From positions 1-61,281 of the forward strand of contig SCQQ01000105.1 in NCBI GenBank assembly GCA_004299095.1: a DNA stretch of 61,281 nucleotides. The letters run 5' to 3'. Below, piece after piece: positions 18,769-27,572 of the stretch. Source of the stretch: Burkholderiaceae bacterium (GTDB taxonomy: Bacteria; Pseudomonadota; Gammaproteobacteria; Burkholderiales; Burkholderiaceae_C). The notes under the pieces were generated by a model that did not search any database, was not told where the DNA came from, and saw only the letters and a program-made list of their open reading frames with translations. A program made the translations under genes and the position numbers. The first letter of the stretch is position 1. Every line of letters begins with the position of its first letter.

Positions 18769-19667
18769 TCGACACTTGGATGGCTGATTTGCCCAATGGC
18801 ACCCGCCTGAGTTGCCGTTCGGCAGGCACCCCCGGCCGGCCGCTGATGCTTTTCCTGCACGGTTTTCCCGAAGGCGCATTCGTCTGGGATCGGTTGATGG
18901 CGCACTTCGCTGCGCCGGAGCACGGCGGATTCCGCTGCGTAGCGCCGAATTTGCGCGGCTTCGAGCGTTCCAGCGCGCCAGCTGCGGTCGAGGCCTACAA
19001 GCCGGGACCCTTGATCGAAGACGTGATGCAGCTGGCCGCCCGCGAAAGCCAAAGTGGCCGCATCCATACGCTCGTGGCGCACGATTGGGGCGGCGCCTTC
19101 GCCTGGGGGGCGGCGCACGCGCATCACGACCGGATCGAACGCCTGGTCATCATCAACTCACCCCATCCCGCCACGTTTGCGCGCGATTTGCGCAGCAACC
19201 CCGAGCAGCAGAAGGCCAGCGCCTACATGCACTTCCTGTGCCGCGCCGATGCCGAAGAGCGGCTGGCAGCGAACGATTACGAGTTGATGTGGCGCTTCAT
19301 GCAGGGCAGCGACGCCACCCTGTCGTGGCTCACGGAACAAGTGAAAGACCAATACCGCGAGGTCTGGGACTGCGGCCTGACCGGCGGCTGCAACCTGTAC
19401 CGCGTAACGCCGCTCAAGCCGCCGCTGCCCGGAACCACCACAGCCGCCGATATCCCCGTGCTCACGCCCGAGCGCGTGCGGGTGTCGGTGCGCACGCTGG
19501 TGCTGTGGGGCCTGGACGACGCCGCGCTGCGCCCCGGCTTGCTGGATGGGCTGGAGGCATACGTTCCCGACCTCACGGTGCAGCGCATTCCACACGCCAC
19601 GCATTGGGTCGTGCACGAGCAACCCGATTTGATTGCCAGCCGCATCGAACGCTTCAACGCGAACTGA
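18765..19667 (+). CDS. alpha/beta hydrolase, epoxide hydrolase/dehalogenase-like
   Basis: 300 aa alpha/beta-hydrolase-fold enzyme. The oxyanion motif HGFPEG (residues 32-37) and the nucleophile elbow AHDWGGA with Asp107 place it with epoxide hydrolases and haloalkane dehalogenases rather than serine esterases. The catalytic His is probably the one in PHATHWVVHEQP near the C-terminus, and the acid lies in VLWGLDDAALRP. HGFPEG favours the epoxide hydrolase side. Start codon overlaps the engB stop (ATGA), so it is probably translated from the same message. Natural substrate unknown. Confidence 0.82.
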   Translation: MIDTWMADLPNGTRLSCRSAGTPGRPLMLFLHGFPEGAFVWDRLMAHFAAPEHGGFRCVAPNLRGFERSSAPAAVEAYKPGPLIEDVMQLAARESQSGRIHTLVAHDWGGAFAWGAAHAHHDRIERLVIINSPHPATFARDLRSNPEQQKASAYMHFLCRADAEERLAANDYELMWRFMQGSDATLSWLTEQVKDQYREVWDCGLTGGCNLYRVTPLKPPLPGTTTAADIPVLTPERVRVSVRTLVLWGLDDAALRPGLLDGLEAYVPDLTVQRIPHATHWVVHEQPDLIASRIERFNAN

Positions 19668-19724
19668 AGCGCGGCACCGGCCCATGACGCAAGGCCAGCC
19701 GAGAGCACGGCACTCGGCCAGACA

Positions 19725-20588
19725 TCAGTAAACCGGCGGTTCACCCGGCGGGCGTGTCTTGAAGCGCCGGTGCACCCAGTAGTACTGCTCGGGCATCTGC
19801 CGGACGTAGCCCTCCAGTTGCGCGTTCATGTAGGTCGTATCGGCTTCCACGTCGTCGGTCGGATAGTGCGCCCACGCGGGGTGGACCTGCACTTCGTAGC
19901 CGCCGCGCGTCATGCGCGTGACCACGGGCACCACGCGAGCGTTGCCGAGCTTGGCAAAGCGCGCCACCGAAGGCACGGTTGCCGCCGGCACACCGAAAAA
20001 CGGCACGAAGATTGATTCTTCTGGGCCGAAGTCCATGTCCGGCAGCAGATAAAGGCCTTTGCCCTGCCGCAAGGTCCGTACCACGCCGCGTACACCCTCG
20101 GTTCGCGAGAGCAGCGTCAGGTGGCCAAAGCGCGTGCGGCCGGCCCGCATCCAGGCGTCGATCGCGGAATTGGACTGGGTCGAATAAATGGAGCAAGCTG
20201 GCCGGTCGATTTGCTGCAGCAGCGCGCTGCCACCCGCATCCAGCCCGTAGAAATGCGGAGCAAACACGATCACCGCGCCCACCCGCGTGATGTCGTCCAC
20301 CGCGCCGGTGATCCGGATGCGCGCCCGCACCACGTCCTCCGGCCCGTGCCAGACCCAGGCGCGGTCCAGCGCGGCCTGGCAGAAGGTGACGAAGTTGCGG
20401 CGCGCGACGCGGCGGCGGCGCTCGGGGCTCCAATCCGGAAAGCACAGCGCCAGGTTGGTCAGCGCGATGTGACGGCGCGAGCGCGCCACGAAAAACAACA
20501 AATGGCCGAGCGCCGCGCCCAGCCCCCGCAAGACCGGCAGGGGCAGCGGCGCGAGCGCGCGCATCAGCAGCACGACCGGGTGCGTCAT
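19725..20588 (-). CDS. lysophospholipid/lipid A acyltransferase family protein (LpxL-like), copy 2
   Basis: 287 aa member of the HtrB/MsbB (LpxL/LpxM) family, which adds secondary acyl chains to lipid A at the cytoplasmic face of the inner membrane. The HX4D catalytic motif is seen as APHFYGLD, and the family signature DMDFGPEESIFVPFFG corresponds to the substrate-binding block. The N-terminal hydrophobic helix is short (PLPLPVLRGLGAALGHLLFFVA). It overlaps the upstream paralogue by four bases, and the pair probably adds two different acyl chains (inference). Confidence 0.9.
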   Translation of the reverse strand: MTHPVVLLMRALAPLPLPVLRGLGAALGHLLFFVARSRRHIALTNLALCFPDWSPERRRRVARRNFVTFCQAALDRAWVWHGPEDVVRARIRITGAVDDITRVGAVIVFAPHFYGLDAGGSALLQQIDRPACSIYSTQSNSAIDAWMRAGRTRFGHLTLLSRTEGVRGVVRTLRQGKGLYLLPDMDFGPEESIFVPFFGVPAATVPSVARFAKLGNARVVPVVTRMTRGGYEVQVHPAWAHYPTDDVEADTTYMNAQLEGYVRQMPEQYYWVHRRFKTRPPGEPPVY

Positions 20589-21424
20589 GCGGCCGCGCCC
20601 GGACGCGGTGTCTTGTAGCGCCCGTAACCCCACAGGTACTGCTGCGGGCAGCGGCGGATCAGGCGTTCCATCGCGGCGTTGATTTGTCCCACCGCGGTGT
20701 CCAGATCGGCGCTCATCTCTTCCGGAAAGCGCTCGATGTGCAGGACGAATCCGCGGGCATGCGGCAAGCGCTCGCCCCAGGCCAGCAACGGCGTGGCGCC
20801 GCTACTCTGGATCAGGCGCGCCGCCAGCGTCATGGTGTAGGCCGGGCGCCCGAAGACCGGCGACCACACGCCCTGGCCGTCGGGCGGAACCTGATCCGGC
20901 AGCAACCCCACGGCTTGCCCACGGCGCAGCGCGCGCATGAGCTGGCGCACGCCCGACAACGTGGCAGGCGCGGTTTCCAGTCCCGGGCGGTCACGCGAGC
21001 GATCGATCACGGCGGCCAGCCACGGCTGACGTGCGCGCCGAAACAGCACGGTGATCGGACCATAGCGATCGAGGTAGCGCGCGCCCACGACCTGCGCCGT
21101 GATTTCGAAGCAGCCGAGGTGCGGCGTCATGAACACGATGCCGCGGCCCGCGGCATACGCCTGCTCCAGCAGTTGCGCCGGCACATCCCACGTGACAGCG
21201 ACAGGGCTGCCAAACCACAGGCGCGGCGTTTCCATGGCCATGCGACCGGCGTGGCCGATGCACGCGCGCACGTCGGCCAAGTGATAACCCGCTTGCGCCG
21301 CGTTGGCCGCGATGCGCCGGCGGTAGGTGGGCGATGCGGCCCACGTGAGCCACCCCAGTGCCACGCCGAACGCGTGTAAAAGACCCAGCGGCCAACGCGC
21401 CATCCAGTGGAACAACCTCAACAT
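20585..21424 (-). CDS. lysophospholipid/lipid A acyltransferase family protein (LpxL-like), copy 1
   Basis: 279 aa paralogue of the following gene in the same family. Here the catalytic motif is HX4E (TPHLGCFE), the form used by LpxL/LpxM of enterics, and the second block is LLPDQVPPDGQGVWSPVFG. An N-terminal hydrophobic stretch (WPLGLLHAFGVALGWLTWAA) anchors it to the membrane. It is first in the two-gene minus-strand operon and divergent from metK. Confidence 0.92.
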   Translation of the reverse strand: MLRLFHWMARWPLGLLHAFGVALGWLTWAASPTYRRRIAANAAQAGYHLADVRACIGHAGRMAMETPRLWFGSPVAVTWDVPAQLLEQAYAAGRGIVFMTPHLGCFEITAQVVGARYLDRYGPITVLFRRARQPWLAAVIDRSRDRPGLETAPATLSGVRQLMRALRRGQAVGLLPDQVPPDGQGVWSPVFGRPAYTMTLAARLIQSSGATPLLAWGERLPHARGFVLHIERFPEEMSADLDTAVGQINAAMERLIRRCPQQYLWGYGRYKTPRPGAAA

Positions 21425-21499
21425 GCGATTTGACTAAAATGAAGCGGTCGCCGAGTTACTGAACCACTTGCAGGGCGACGTTAAAAAAGACTGCTAAAG

Positions 21500-21537
21500 C
21501 GTTCGCCAGCGCTCTCGAAAGTTTGGCAACGCGAACG
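21500..21537 (+). repeat. inverted repeat in the metK leader
   Basis: CGTTCGC (21500-21506) and GCGAACG (21531-21537) form a 7-bp perfect dyad around a 24-base loop, ending 26 bases before the metK ATG. It could fold as a leader hairpin. I could not match it to a known SAM or SAH riboswitch. Confidence 0.35.
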
Positions 21538-21563
21538 TTCACAAACTTCTTGGAGTGTATGCA

Positions 21564-22811
21564 ATGTCACTGGCGAGCAGCTTTCTTTTCACCTCGGAGT
21601 CGGTGTCTGAAGGGCATCCAGACAAGGTCGCGGATCAAATCTCCGACGCCGTGCTGGACGCGGCGCTGAAAGTCGACAACCGCGCGCGCGTGGCGGCCGA
21701 AACGCTGGTCAACACGGGGCTGGTGGTGCTGGCGGGCGAAATCAGCCTGCGCTCGGACGTGATCACGCCCGACTACATCGACATCGCACGCAACACCATC
21801 CGGCGCATCGGCTACGACAACACGGACTACGGCATCGACTATCGCGGCTGCGCCGTGCTGGTGTGCTACGACAAGCAAAGCAACGACATCGCGCAAGGCG
21901 TCGATCACGCGAGCGACGACCACTTGAACCGCGGTGCCGGCGACCAGGGCCTGATGTTCGGCTACGCCTGCGACGAGACGCCCGAGCTGATGCCCGCGCC
22001 GCTCTACTACGCGCACCGGTTGATGGAACGCCAGGCGCAACAACGCAAGAGCGGCGCGCTGCCCTTCCTGCGACCCGACGCCAAGAGCCAGGTGACGATG
22101 CGCTACGTCGACGGCAAGCCGCACTCCATCGAAACCGTGGTGCTGTCGACGCAGCACAGCCCGGACCAGAGCGAAACGCCGACGAAGATGAAAGCGAGCT
22201 TCATCAAGGCCGTGGTCGAGCAGATCATCAAGCCGGTGCTGCCCAAGGAGTGGTTGAAAAACACGCGCTACCTGGTCAATCCGACCGGGCGCTTCGTGGT
22301 CGGCGGCCCCAAGGGCGATTGCGGGCTCACTGGCCGCAAGATCATCGTCGACACCTACGGCGGCGCCTGCCCGCACGGTGGCGGCGCATTCAGCGGCAAG
22401 GACCCGACCAAGGTCGATCGCTCGGCCGCATACGCCACGCGCTACGTGGCCAAGAACGTCGTGGCCGCGGGCCTGGCGCGCCAGTGCCAGATCCAGGTGG
22501 CGTACGCGATCGGTGTGGCCAATCCGGTGAACATCACGGTCTACACCGAGGGCACCGGCGTGATTCCCGACGAAAAGATCGCGGCGCTGATCCGCGAGCA
22601 CTTCGACCTGCGGCCCAACGGCATCATCGAAATGCTGGATCTGCAGCGGCCGATTTACGAAAAGACCGCCGCGTACGGCCACTTTGGCCGCGACGAGCCC
22701 GAGTTCACCTGGGAACACACTGACAAGGCGCAAGAACTGCGTGACGCGGCCGGCCTGGGCAGCACGCAACACACGCCCAAGCAAAAAGCCGAATCGGCCA
22801 CTGCTGCCTGA
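21564..22811 (+). CDS. metK: S-adenosylmethionine synthetase
   Basis: Makes S-adenosylmethionine from methionine and ATP; tetrameric cytosolic enzyme. The 415 aa sequence shows all family landmarks: [19 protein letters not shown] at the N-terminus, [12 protein letters not shown] in the middle and [19 protein letters not shown] in the C-terminal third. ATG 21564 gives the normal N-terminus [14 protein letters not shown]. Divergent from the acyltransferase pair. A TAAAAT at 21435-21440 could be its -10. Confidence 0.98.
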   Translation: MSLASSFLFTSESVSEGHPDKVADQISDAVLDAALKVDNRARVAAETLVNTGLVVLAGEISLRSDVITPDYIDIARNTIRRIGYDNTDYGIDYRGCAVLVCYDKQSNDIAQGVDHASDDHLNRGAGDQGLMFGYACDETPELMPAPLYYAHRLMERQAQQRKSGALPFLRPDAKSQVTMRYVDGKPHSIETVVLSTQHSPDQSETPTKMKASFIKAVVEQIIKPVLPKEWLKNTRYLVNPTGRFVVGGPKGDCGLTGRKIIVDTYGGACPHGGGAFSGKDPTKVDRSAAYATRYVAKNVVAAGLARQCQIQVAYAIGVANPVNITVYTEGTGVIPDEKIAALIREHFDLRPNGIIEMLDLQRPIYEKTAAYGHFGRDEPEFTWEHTDKAQELRDAAGLGSTQHTPKQKAESATAA

Positions 22812-22814
22812 CGC

Positions 22815-23390
22815 TCAGGCCGCAAAGGCGCGCCGCGCGCCTTGATAGCGGCGCGCGAAGTAGGGATTCGACAAGCGGGTTTTGTGCACCATGCCGCCGG
22901 TCGACGGCGCGTGCACGAATTCGCCGTCGCCCACGAACAGTCCCATGTGCGAAAACGGGCGGCCCGTGGTGTTGAAGAACACCAGGTCGCCGCGCTCTGC
23001 CTGCCGATTGCTGACCGGAACCGTCGCGTCCGCCCATTGCGCGGTCGTGCGCGGCAGGCGGCGATCGCCAGTCACGTGCTGGAACACGTAATAAATCAAC
23101 CCGCTGCAATCAAAACCGCCCTGAGGCGTATTGCCGCCATAGGTGTAGGGCGTGTTCACCAGCAGCATCGCCTGCGCCACCGCCAGTTCGCGTTCGCTCG
23201 GATCGAAATTCAAGCCGCCGGCAATCGGCGCGGGTCCGGGCGCAGGGCTCGGTTCCGGCCAACTGCTCGCGGTACGCACCGGCGGACGTGACGCACAGCC
23301 CGCCAGCAAGCCGATCCCGATCAGCGCCAGAGCCAGGCGCCGGCGCTCCAGTTGCGCTTTGTCTCGGGAATAAACCTGAGTCGCCTCCAT
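22815..23390 (-). CDS. NlpC/P60 family lipoprotein, peptidoglycan endopeptidase
   Basis: 191 aa outer-membrane lipoprotein of the Spr/NlpC type. A basic n-region, hydrophobic stretch and lipobox LLAGC (about Cys32) precede a Pro-rich linker and the NlpC/P60 papain-like domain. The catalytic Cys is in GGFDCSGLIYYVF and the His in FSHMGLFVGDGEFVHAP. Such enzymes cleave peptide cross-links in peptidoglycan. It is convergent with metK, only a few bases apart. Confidence 0.92.
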   Translation of the reverse strand: MEATQVYSRDKAQLERRRLALALIGIGLLAGCASRPPVRTASSWPEPSPAPGPAPIAGGLNFDPSERELAVAQAMLLVNTPYTYGGNTPQGGFDCSGLIYYVFQHVTGDRRLPRTTAQWADATVPVSNRQAERGDLVFFNTTGRPFSHMGLFVGDGEFVHAPSTGGMVHKTRLSNPYFARRYQGARRAFAA

Positions 23391-23742
23391 GAGTTACCTC
23401 GTTATTTTGAAGTGGGCGAGACAGCTAATGTAACCCAGGGCGTCACCGTTCGCCAGGGGCCACGGCCGCCAGCGCCGGCATCAGTGCGGCGCCGGTCGCG
23501 TGCGCTGCCGCTTCAAACAAGAAAGGCGAGCGCGGCGCGTGGACTCGGGCAACGTGAGCAGCGAAGAGGATTGCGCACCGGGTCGCTCTTGTCGTGATTG
23601 GCCAAAAAAGCCGTGGCATTCAGGTCCCAGGTGAACCCTCGAGGAGCGGGGGTCTTTCGCACAGCCCCCGCGCCCGGCCTCCGCCCTCTGCGCCAGTTCG
23701 GCGCAGCCTGTTGGGTGCAACGCGATCAGCCGCGTGATTCGC
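23391..23742. other. gene-free gap
   Basis: 352 bases between the NlpC/P60 gene and the GNAT gene, both on the minus strand. No coding frame looks real. A 7-bp GC-rich dyad, GCGGGGG (23646-23652) / CCCCCGC (23665-23671), lacks a T run, so it is not an obvious intrinsic terminator. The promoter of the NlpC gene presumably lies here. Confidence 0.4.
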
Positions 23743-24039
23743 TCAGGCCTGCGGTTCCAGGAGGGCCTGGTACTGCGGGTGCCGTTCGATGTACGCGCGC
23801 ACGAAAGAACACGTCGGATGCACCTGCAATTTCTGCTGCTGGGCGTAGTCGAGGATGTGCTTGACCAGGGCGCTGCCCACACCGTGGCCTTCCAGTTCGT
23901 GCGGCACAAGGGTATGGAAATAGGTGATCTCGCCGGGCGCACGAGAGAATTCGGCAAACGCCAGATGGCCGTCGATCGGCAGTTCGAACCGGCTTGCGGC
24001 CTCGTTCAGGCGGATTGAGTACGACGGCGGCACGAGCAC
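23743..24039 (-). CDS. small GNAT-fold N-acetyltransferase (YjdJ/NATD1 type)
   Basis: 98 aa, the size of the minimal GCN5-related acetyltransferases of the YjdJ/Gtt1/NATD1 family. The acetyl-CoA binding loop is HELEGHGVGSALV, followed by the Cys-containing CSFVRAYIERHPQY, in which the family has the conserved HPTCSFVRAYI block. The biological substrate of this family is not established. Monocistronic, divergent from the catabolic-island TetR regulator. Confidence 0.87.
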   Translation of the reverse strand: MLVPPSYSIRLNEAASRFELPIDGHLAFAEFSRAPGEITYFHTLVPHELEGHGVGSALVKHILDYAQQQKLQVHPTCSFVRAYIERHPQYQALLEPQA

Positions 24040-24176
24040 GCTCCTTGATGTTTGGGAATAGGTGCTTTCAGTGTAGCGACGCGCCGAACGGGCCGACCCA
24101 CGTGAGGTCGTCCGCGTGCGCTGGCCGCGCCGGGCTCCCGGTGAATGATTTTCCTTCGTTTTCCATTAGCATCGAG

Positions 24177-24186
24177 CAAGCGCTTG
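24177..24186. promoter_or_regulatory. candidate TetR-family operator
   Basis: Perfect palindrome CAAGCGCTTG, 33 bases before the TetR start, directly upstream of a possible -10 (TAATAT, 24194-24199). A flanking A/T pair extends the symmetry with one mismatch. TetR regulators commonly bind such dyads over their own promoters. No second perfect copy was noticed elsewhere in the window. Confidence 0.45.
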
Positions 24187-24218
24187 GTGAAAATAATATT
24201 TCTGCTTAGACTGTGCGA

Positions 24219-24938
24219 ATGAGCCCCATGACGGACGCGCCGGTTGCGTTGAAAAACAGGCCCCGTGGCCGTCCGCACAAATCGGCGAGTGACCGCGCCT
24301 TGAACGCGCGCCGCGTGGAGTTGCTGCGCCAGGCGGCCAGGTTGTTCCGCGCACAGGGCTACGCGGCCAGCACGACGCGCGAAATCGCCGAGGCGGCCGG
24401 CATGCAAAGCGGCTCGCCCTTTTATTACTTCAAGAGCAAGGGCGCGCTGTTGTGCGAAGTCATGCGGGACGGCATGGAGCGTGCGCTGCGCAGCCAGGAG
24501 CACGCCCTGCGCGCGCTTGATTCGGACACCGCCCCGCGCACGCAACTGCAGGTGTTGATCCGCCAGCACCTGGAAGTGTGCGTGGGCGCAGATGCGGATT
24601 TCATTCCGGTGATGCTGCTGGAATGGCGCGCGCTGTCGCCGGCGCAGCGGGCACGGGTCACGGCGCAGAAAGACCAGTACGAAGGCATCTGGATGCCCGT
24701 CCTCTCCGCCCTGCACGCGAGCGGCGCGCTGCAGGTGGAGCCACATATCGCGCGGCTCTATATTTTTGGCGCGCTCAATTGGGCGGTGCGCTGGTTTGAC
24801 CCCAGCGGCCGCCTGACGCTGGATGACATGGCGGAACAGGCCGTGCATCTATTTCTGCGAGAGGACGGACCTGTCGACCCGAGCGACAAGGCGCGTCGGC
24901 TGGCGACCGGACGACATCCACGACGGCAAACGGAATAG
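24219..24938 (+). CDS. TetR/AcrR-family regulator of the catabolic island
   Basis: 239 aa. The N-terminus is basic (RPRGRPHKS) and leads into a TetR helix-turn-helix (about residues 30-75) with AARLFRAQGYAASTTREIAEAAGMQSGSPFYYFKSKGALL. The C-terminal ligand domain is typical in length; ligand unknown, an acyl-CoA being plausible from context. Two in-frame ATGs (24219, 24228) are close together; the first is used. The enoyl-CoA hydratase gene starts eight bases after its stop, so the regulator is probably part of the operon it controls, through the CAAGCGCTTG palindrome upstream (inference). Confidence 0.88.
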   Translation: MSPMTDAPVALKNRPRGRPHKSASDRALNARRVELLRQAARLFRAQGYAASTTREIAEAAGMQSGSPFYYFKSKGALLCEVMRDGMERALRSQEHALRALDSDTAPRTQLQVLIRQHLEVCVGADADFIPVMLLEWRALSPAQRARVTAQKDQYEGIWMPVLSALHASGALQVEPHIARLYIFGALNWAVRWFDPSGRLTLDDMAEQAVHLFLREDGPVDPSDKARRLATGRHPRRQTE

Positions 24939-24945
24939 CCATCAC

Positions 24946-25734
24946 ATGAATCCATCGACCCAATCCAGCGCCGACGAGCTGCTGCAGCGCCAGCAAGACG
25001 GCGTGCTCACGCTCACCATCAACCGCCCGGAGCGGCGCAACGCCATGAGCCCCGCGGTGCTTCAGGGCTTGAGCGCCGCCTTGGTGCAAGCGCGCAGCGA
25101 CCGCAGCGTGCGCGCCATCGTCCTCACCGCTGCGGGCGACCGGGCGTTCTGCGCCGGCGCCGACCTGCAAACCGGCCAGTCCTTCAAGTTCGACTATTCC
25201 GAACCCGAGCAGGCCTTCGCCAACCTGATGCGCACCGCGCGCGCCACACACGTGCCGCTCATCGCCCGCGTCAACGGCGCCTGCGTCGCGGGCGGCATGG
25301 GACTCTTGGCGATGTGCGATTTCGCAGTTGCCTCACCGAGCGCGCGCTTTGGTTTGCCCGAAGTGAAGATCGGCGTGTTCCCGGCGCAGGTGTTAAGCGT
25401 GCTGCAGGGACTCATCGGCCGGCGCATGCTCACCGAGCTTTGCATCACCGGCGAGCTGATCGACGCCCAGCAAGCGCTCGCGTGTGGCTTGATCAACGCC
25501 GTGGCTGAAGACCTGGACGCGGACGTGCAGCGGCTGCTTTCCCGCATCACCGACAAATCCCCCGCTGCCATCCGGCGTGGGCTTTATTTGATGAAGCACA
25601 TCGAAGCGTTGCCCTTCGAAGCCGCGATGGCGTTCACCGAAGGGCAAATCGGCCTGTTTGCGCTCACCGAAGACGCGGCCGAGGGCCAGGCGGCTTTCCG
25701 CGAAAAACGCCCACCTCACTGGATCGGGAGATAG
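24946..25734 (+). CDS. enoyl-CoA hydratase/isomerase family protein, AtuE-like
   Basis: 262 aa crotonase-fold enzyme. The oxyanion-hole segment AFCAGADL (residues 67-74) and GACVAGGMGLLAMCD (111-125) are present. By alignment with rat enoyl-CoA hydratase, the Glu164 equivalent is kept (Glu139 in FGLPEVKIG) but the Glu144 position is Gly119. A single catalytic acid with GGMGL is what I recall in hydratases of 3-methylglutaconyl- and isohexenylglutaconyl-CoA type, not in classical beta-oxidation crotonases. With the AtuA-like and carboxylase genes downstream, hydration of a glutaconyl-type intermediate is the best guess. Confidence 0.82.
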   Translation: MNPSTQSSADELLQRQQDGVLTLTINRPERRNAMSPAVLQGLSAALVQARSDRSVRAIVLTAAGDRAFCAGADLQTGQSFKFDYSEPEQAFANLMRTARATHVPLIARVNGACVAGGMGLLAMCDFAVASPSARFGLPEVKIGVFPAQVLSVLQGLIGRRMLTELCITGELIDAQQALACGLINAVAEDLDADVQRLLSRITDKSPAAIRRGLYLMKHIEALPFEAAMAFTEGQIGLFALTEDAAEGQAAFREKRPPHWIGR

Positions 25735-25736
25735 CC

Positions 25737-27572
25737 GTGAGCAACCGTTCTGAAAACGACAAGATCGTCCGCATCGGCGGCGCTTCCGGCTTCTGGGGCG
25801 ATTCGAGCGTGGGCGCGCCGCAACTCGTGGCGAGCGGTCAGGTGGACTACCTCGTCTTCGACTACCTGGCCGAGCTCACCATGTCGATTCTCGCGGCCGC
25901 TCGCATGAAAAAGCCCGAGCTTGGATACGCCACCGACTTCGTCACGGTGACGATGCGGGCCATCCTGCAAGACATCGCCGCCAAGGGCATTCGGGTCGTC
26001 AGCAACGCCGGCGGCGTGAATCCCGAGGGGTGCGCTGATGCCGTGCGCGCCTTGGCAAAGGATCTCGGGGTAAGCGTGAAGATCGCCGTGGTCATGGGCG
26101 ACGACGTGATGCCGCTCCTGCCGGAACTGCGAAACGCGAAACCGCCCGTGCGCGAGCTGCAAAGCGACGCGCCGCTGCCCGCCAAGGTCGTCACCGCCAA
26201 CGCGTATCTGGGCGCGCTGCCCATCAGGGCGGCGCTCGATGCGGGAGCACAGATCGTCATCACCGGCCGCTGCGTCGATTCGGCGGTGACCTTGGGCGTG
26301 CTGATGCACGAGTTCGGCTGGAAGGCGAGTGACCTGGATCACCTTGCGTGTGGGAGTCTTGCGGGCCACATCATCGAATGCGGCTGCCAGGCGACCGGCG
26401 GGCTGCACACCGACTGGGAGAGCGTGCCGGACTGGGCGCACATCGGCTATCCGATCGTCGAATGCGCGGCCGATGGCAGCTTCACGGTGACCAAGCCCAA
26501 AGGCACCGGCGGCCTGGTCGCGCCGCAGACCGTGGCCGAGCAGATGCTCTACGAAATCCACGATCCGGCGGCGTACCTCCTTCCCGACGTGGTGTGCGAT
26601 TTCACGCAAGTTGAAATCAAACAGGCAGGCGAGCAGCGCGTGCACGTGCAAGGCGCGCGCGGCAAAGCGCCGACGCCCACCCACAAGGTTTGCGCGACTT
26701 ACATCGACGGTTTCAAGACGTCCGCCGAGCTCACCATCGTCGGCTTTGATGCGGTGCGCAAAGCCAAGCGCACGGGCGAAGCGATCCTTGTACGCGTGGG
26801 CGAGCTGCTGGCGGCGCAAGGCATGGCGCCGTTCACGCGCACGAATCTGGAAGTGCTGGGCAGCGAAAGCCCGTATGGCCCGCACGCCAACGCCGACGTG
26901 CAGCGCACGCGCGAAGCCATCCTGCGCTTGAGCGCCTGCCACATGGACAAGGCGGCGCTGCAACTGCTCGCGCGCGAAATCGCGCCAGCCGGAACGTCGT
27001 GGTCGCCTGGAACGACCGGCGCCAGCGGGCGCTCGCGCGTCTCGCCGCTGATTCGCCAGTACGCGTTCCTGCTCGACAAAAACAAGGTCCAAGCATGCGT
27101 TGAACTCGACGGCGCGCCGGTTGAAGTCCCGAACTCCGGGTCAGCTGCAGCAACCGAAAGAAGCGCACCACCCCCGTCATCACCCGCGGATTTGCCCACC
27201 GAACCCGTCTCCGGCAAATCCATCACCGTCCCATTGATCCGCCTCGCTTGGGCGCGCTCGGGCGACAAGGGTGACACCTCGAACATCGGCGTGATCGCGC
27301 GCCGGCCCGAATGGCTGCCGCTGCTGCGCGCCGAGCTCACGCCAGAGCGCATGCGCAGCTTCCTCGCGCACCTGGTGAAGGGGAAAGTCACCCGCTACGA
27401 AGTGCCCGGCATCCATGCCTTCAACTTCGTGTGCGAGCAAGCGCTCGGCGGCGGCGGCATGGCGTCGCTGCGCAACGACGCACTTGGCAAGGGCATGGGG
27501 CAGGTCCTGCTGTCCATGCCGGTCCAGGTCCCCGCGGCCTGGTTGGCGCACCAAAACCAGGAGCACCGATGA
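25737..27572 (+). CDS. AtuA-family protein (acyclic terpene utilization, DUF1446)
   Basis: 611 aa protein starting with GTG, two bases after the hydratase stop. The large N-terminal DUF1446/AtuA domain (about residues 10-455) begins IRIGGASGFWGDS and contains VVSNAGGVNPEGCA and VITGRCVDSAVTLG. A low-complexity Ser/Pro/Ala linker (about 464-496) joins it to a small C-terminal domain of ~110 aa (LAWARSGDKGDTSNIGV ... GGGGMASLRND). AtuA is required for citronellol/geraniol degradation in Pseudomonas, but its reaction is not known. Homologues also sit in other acyl-CoA carboxylase clusters, so the substrate cannot be read from this gene alone. Confidence 0.88.
   Translation: MSNRSENDKIVRIGGASGFWGDSSVGAPQLVASGQVDYLVFDYLAELTMSILAAARMKKPELGYATDFVTVTMRAILQDIAAKGIRVVSNAGGVNPEGCADAVRALAKDLGVSVKIAVVMGDDVMPLLPELRNAKPPVRELQSDAPLPAKVVTANAYLGALPIRAALDAGAQIVITGRCVDSAVTLGVLMHEFGWKASDLDHLACGSLAGHIIECGCQATGGLHTDWESVPDWAHIGYPIVECAADGSFTVTKPKGTGGLVAPQTVAEQMLYEIHDPAAYLLPDVVCDFTQVEIKQAGEQRVHVQGARGKAPTPTHKVCATYIDGFKTSAELTIVGFDAVRKAKRTGEAILVRVGELLAAQGMAPFTRTNLEVLGSESPYGPHANADVQRTREAILRLSACHMDKAALQLLAREIAPAGTSWSPGTTGASGRSRVSPLIRQYAFLLDKNKVQACVELDGAPVEVPNSGSAAATERSAPPPSSPADLPTEPVSGKSITVPLIRLAWARSGDKGDTSNIGVIARRPEWLPLLRAELTPERMRSFLAHLVKGKVTRYEVPGIHAFNFVCEQALGGGGMASLRNDALGKGMGQVLLSMPVQVPAAWLAHQNQEHR

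Noticed and set aside
21425-21563. Known SAM or SAH riboswitch ahead of metK
   Set aside because: I could not find the conserved cores of these classes; only a simple inverted repeat is present.
23646-23671. Terminator after the GNAT gene
   Set aside because: The GC-rich 7-bp dyad has no following T run on either strand.
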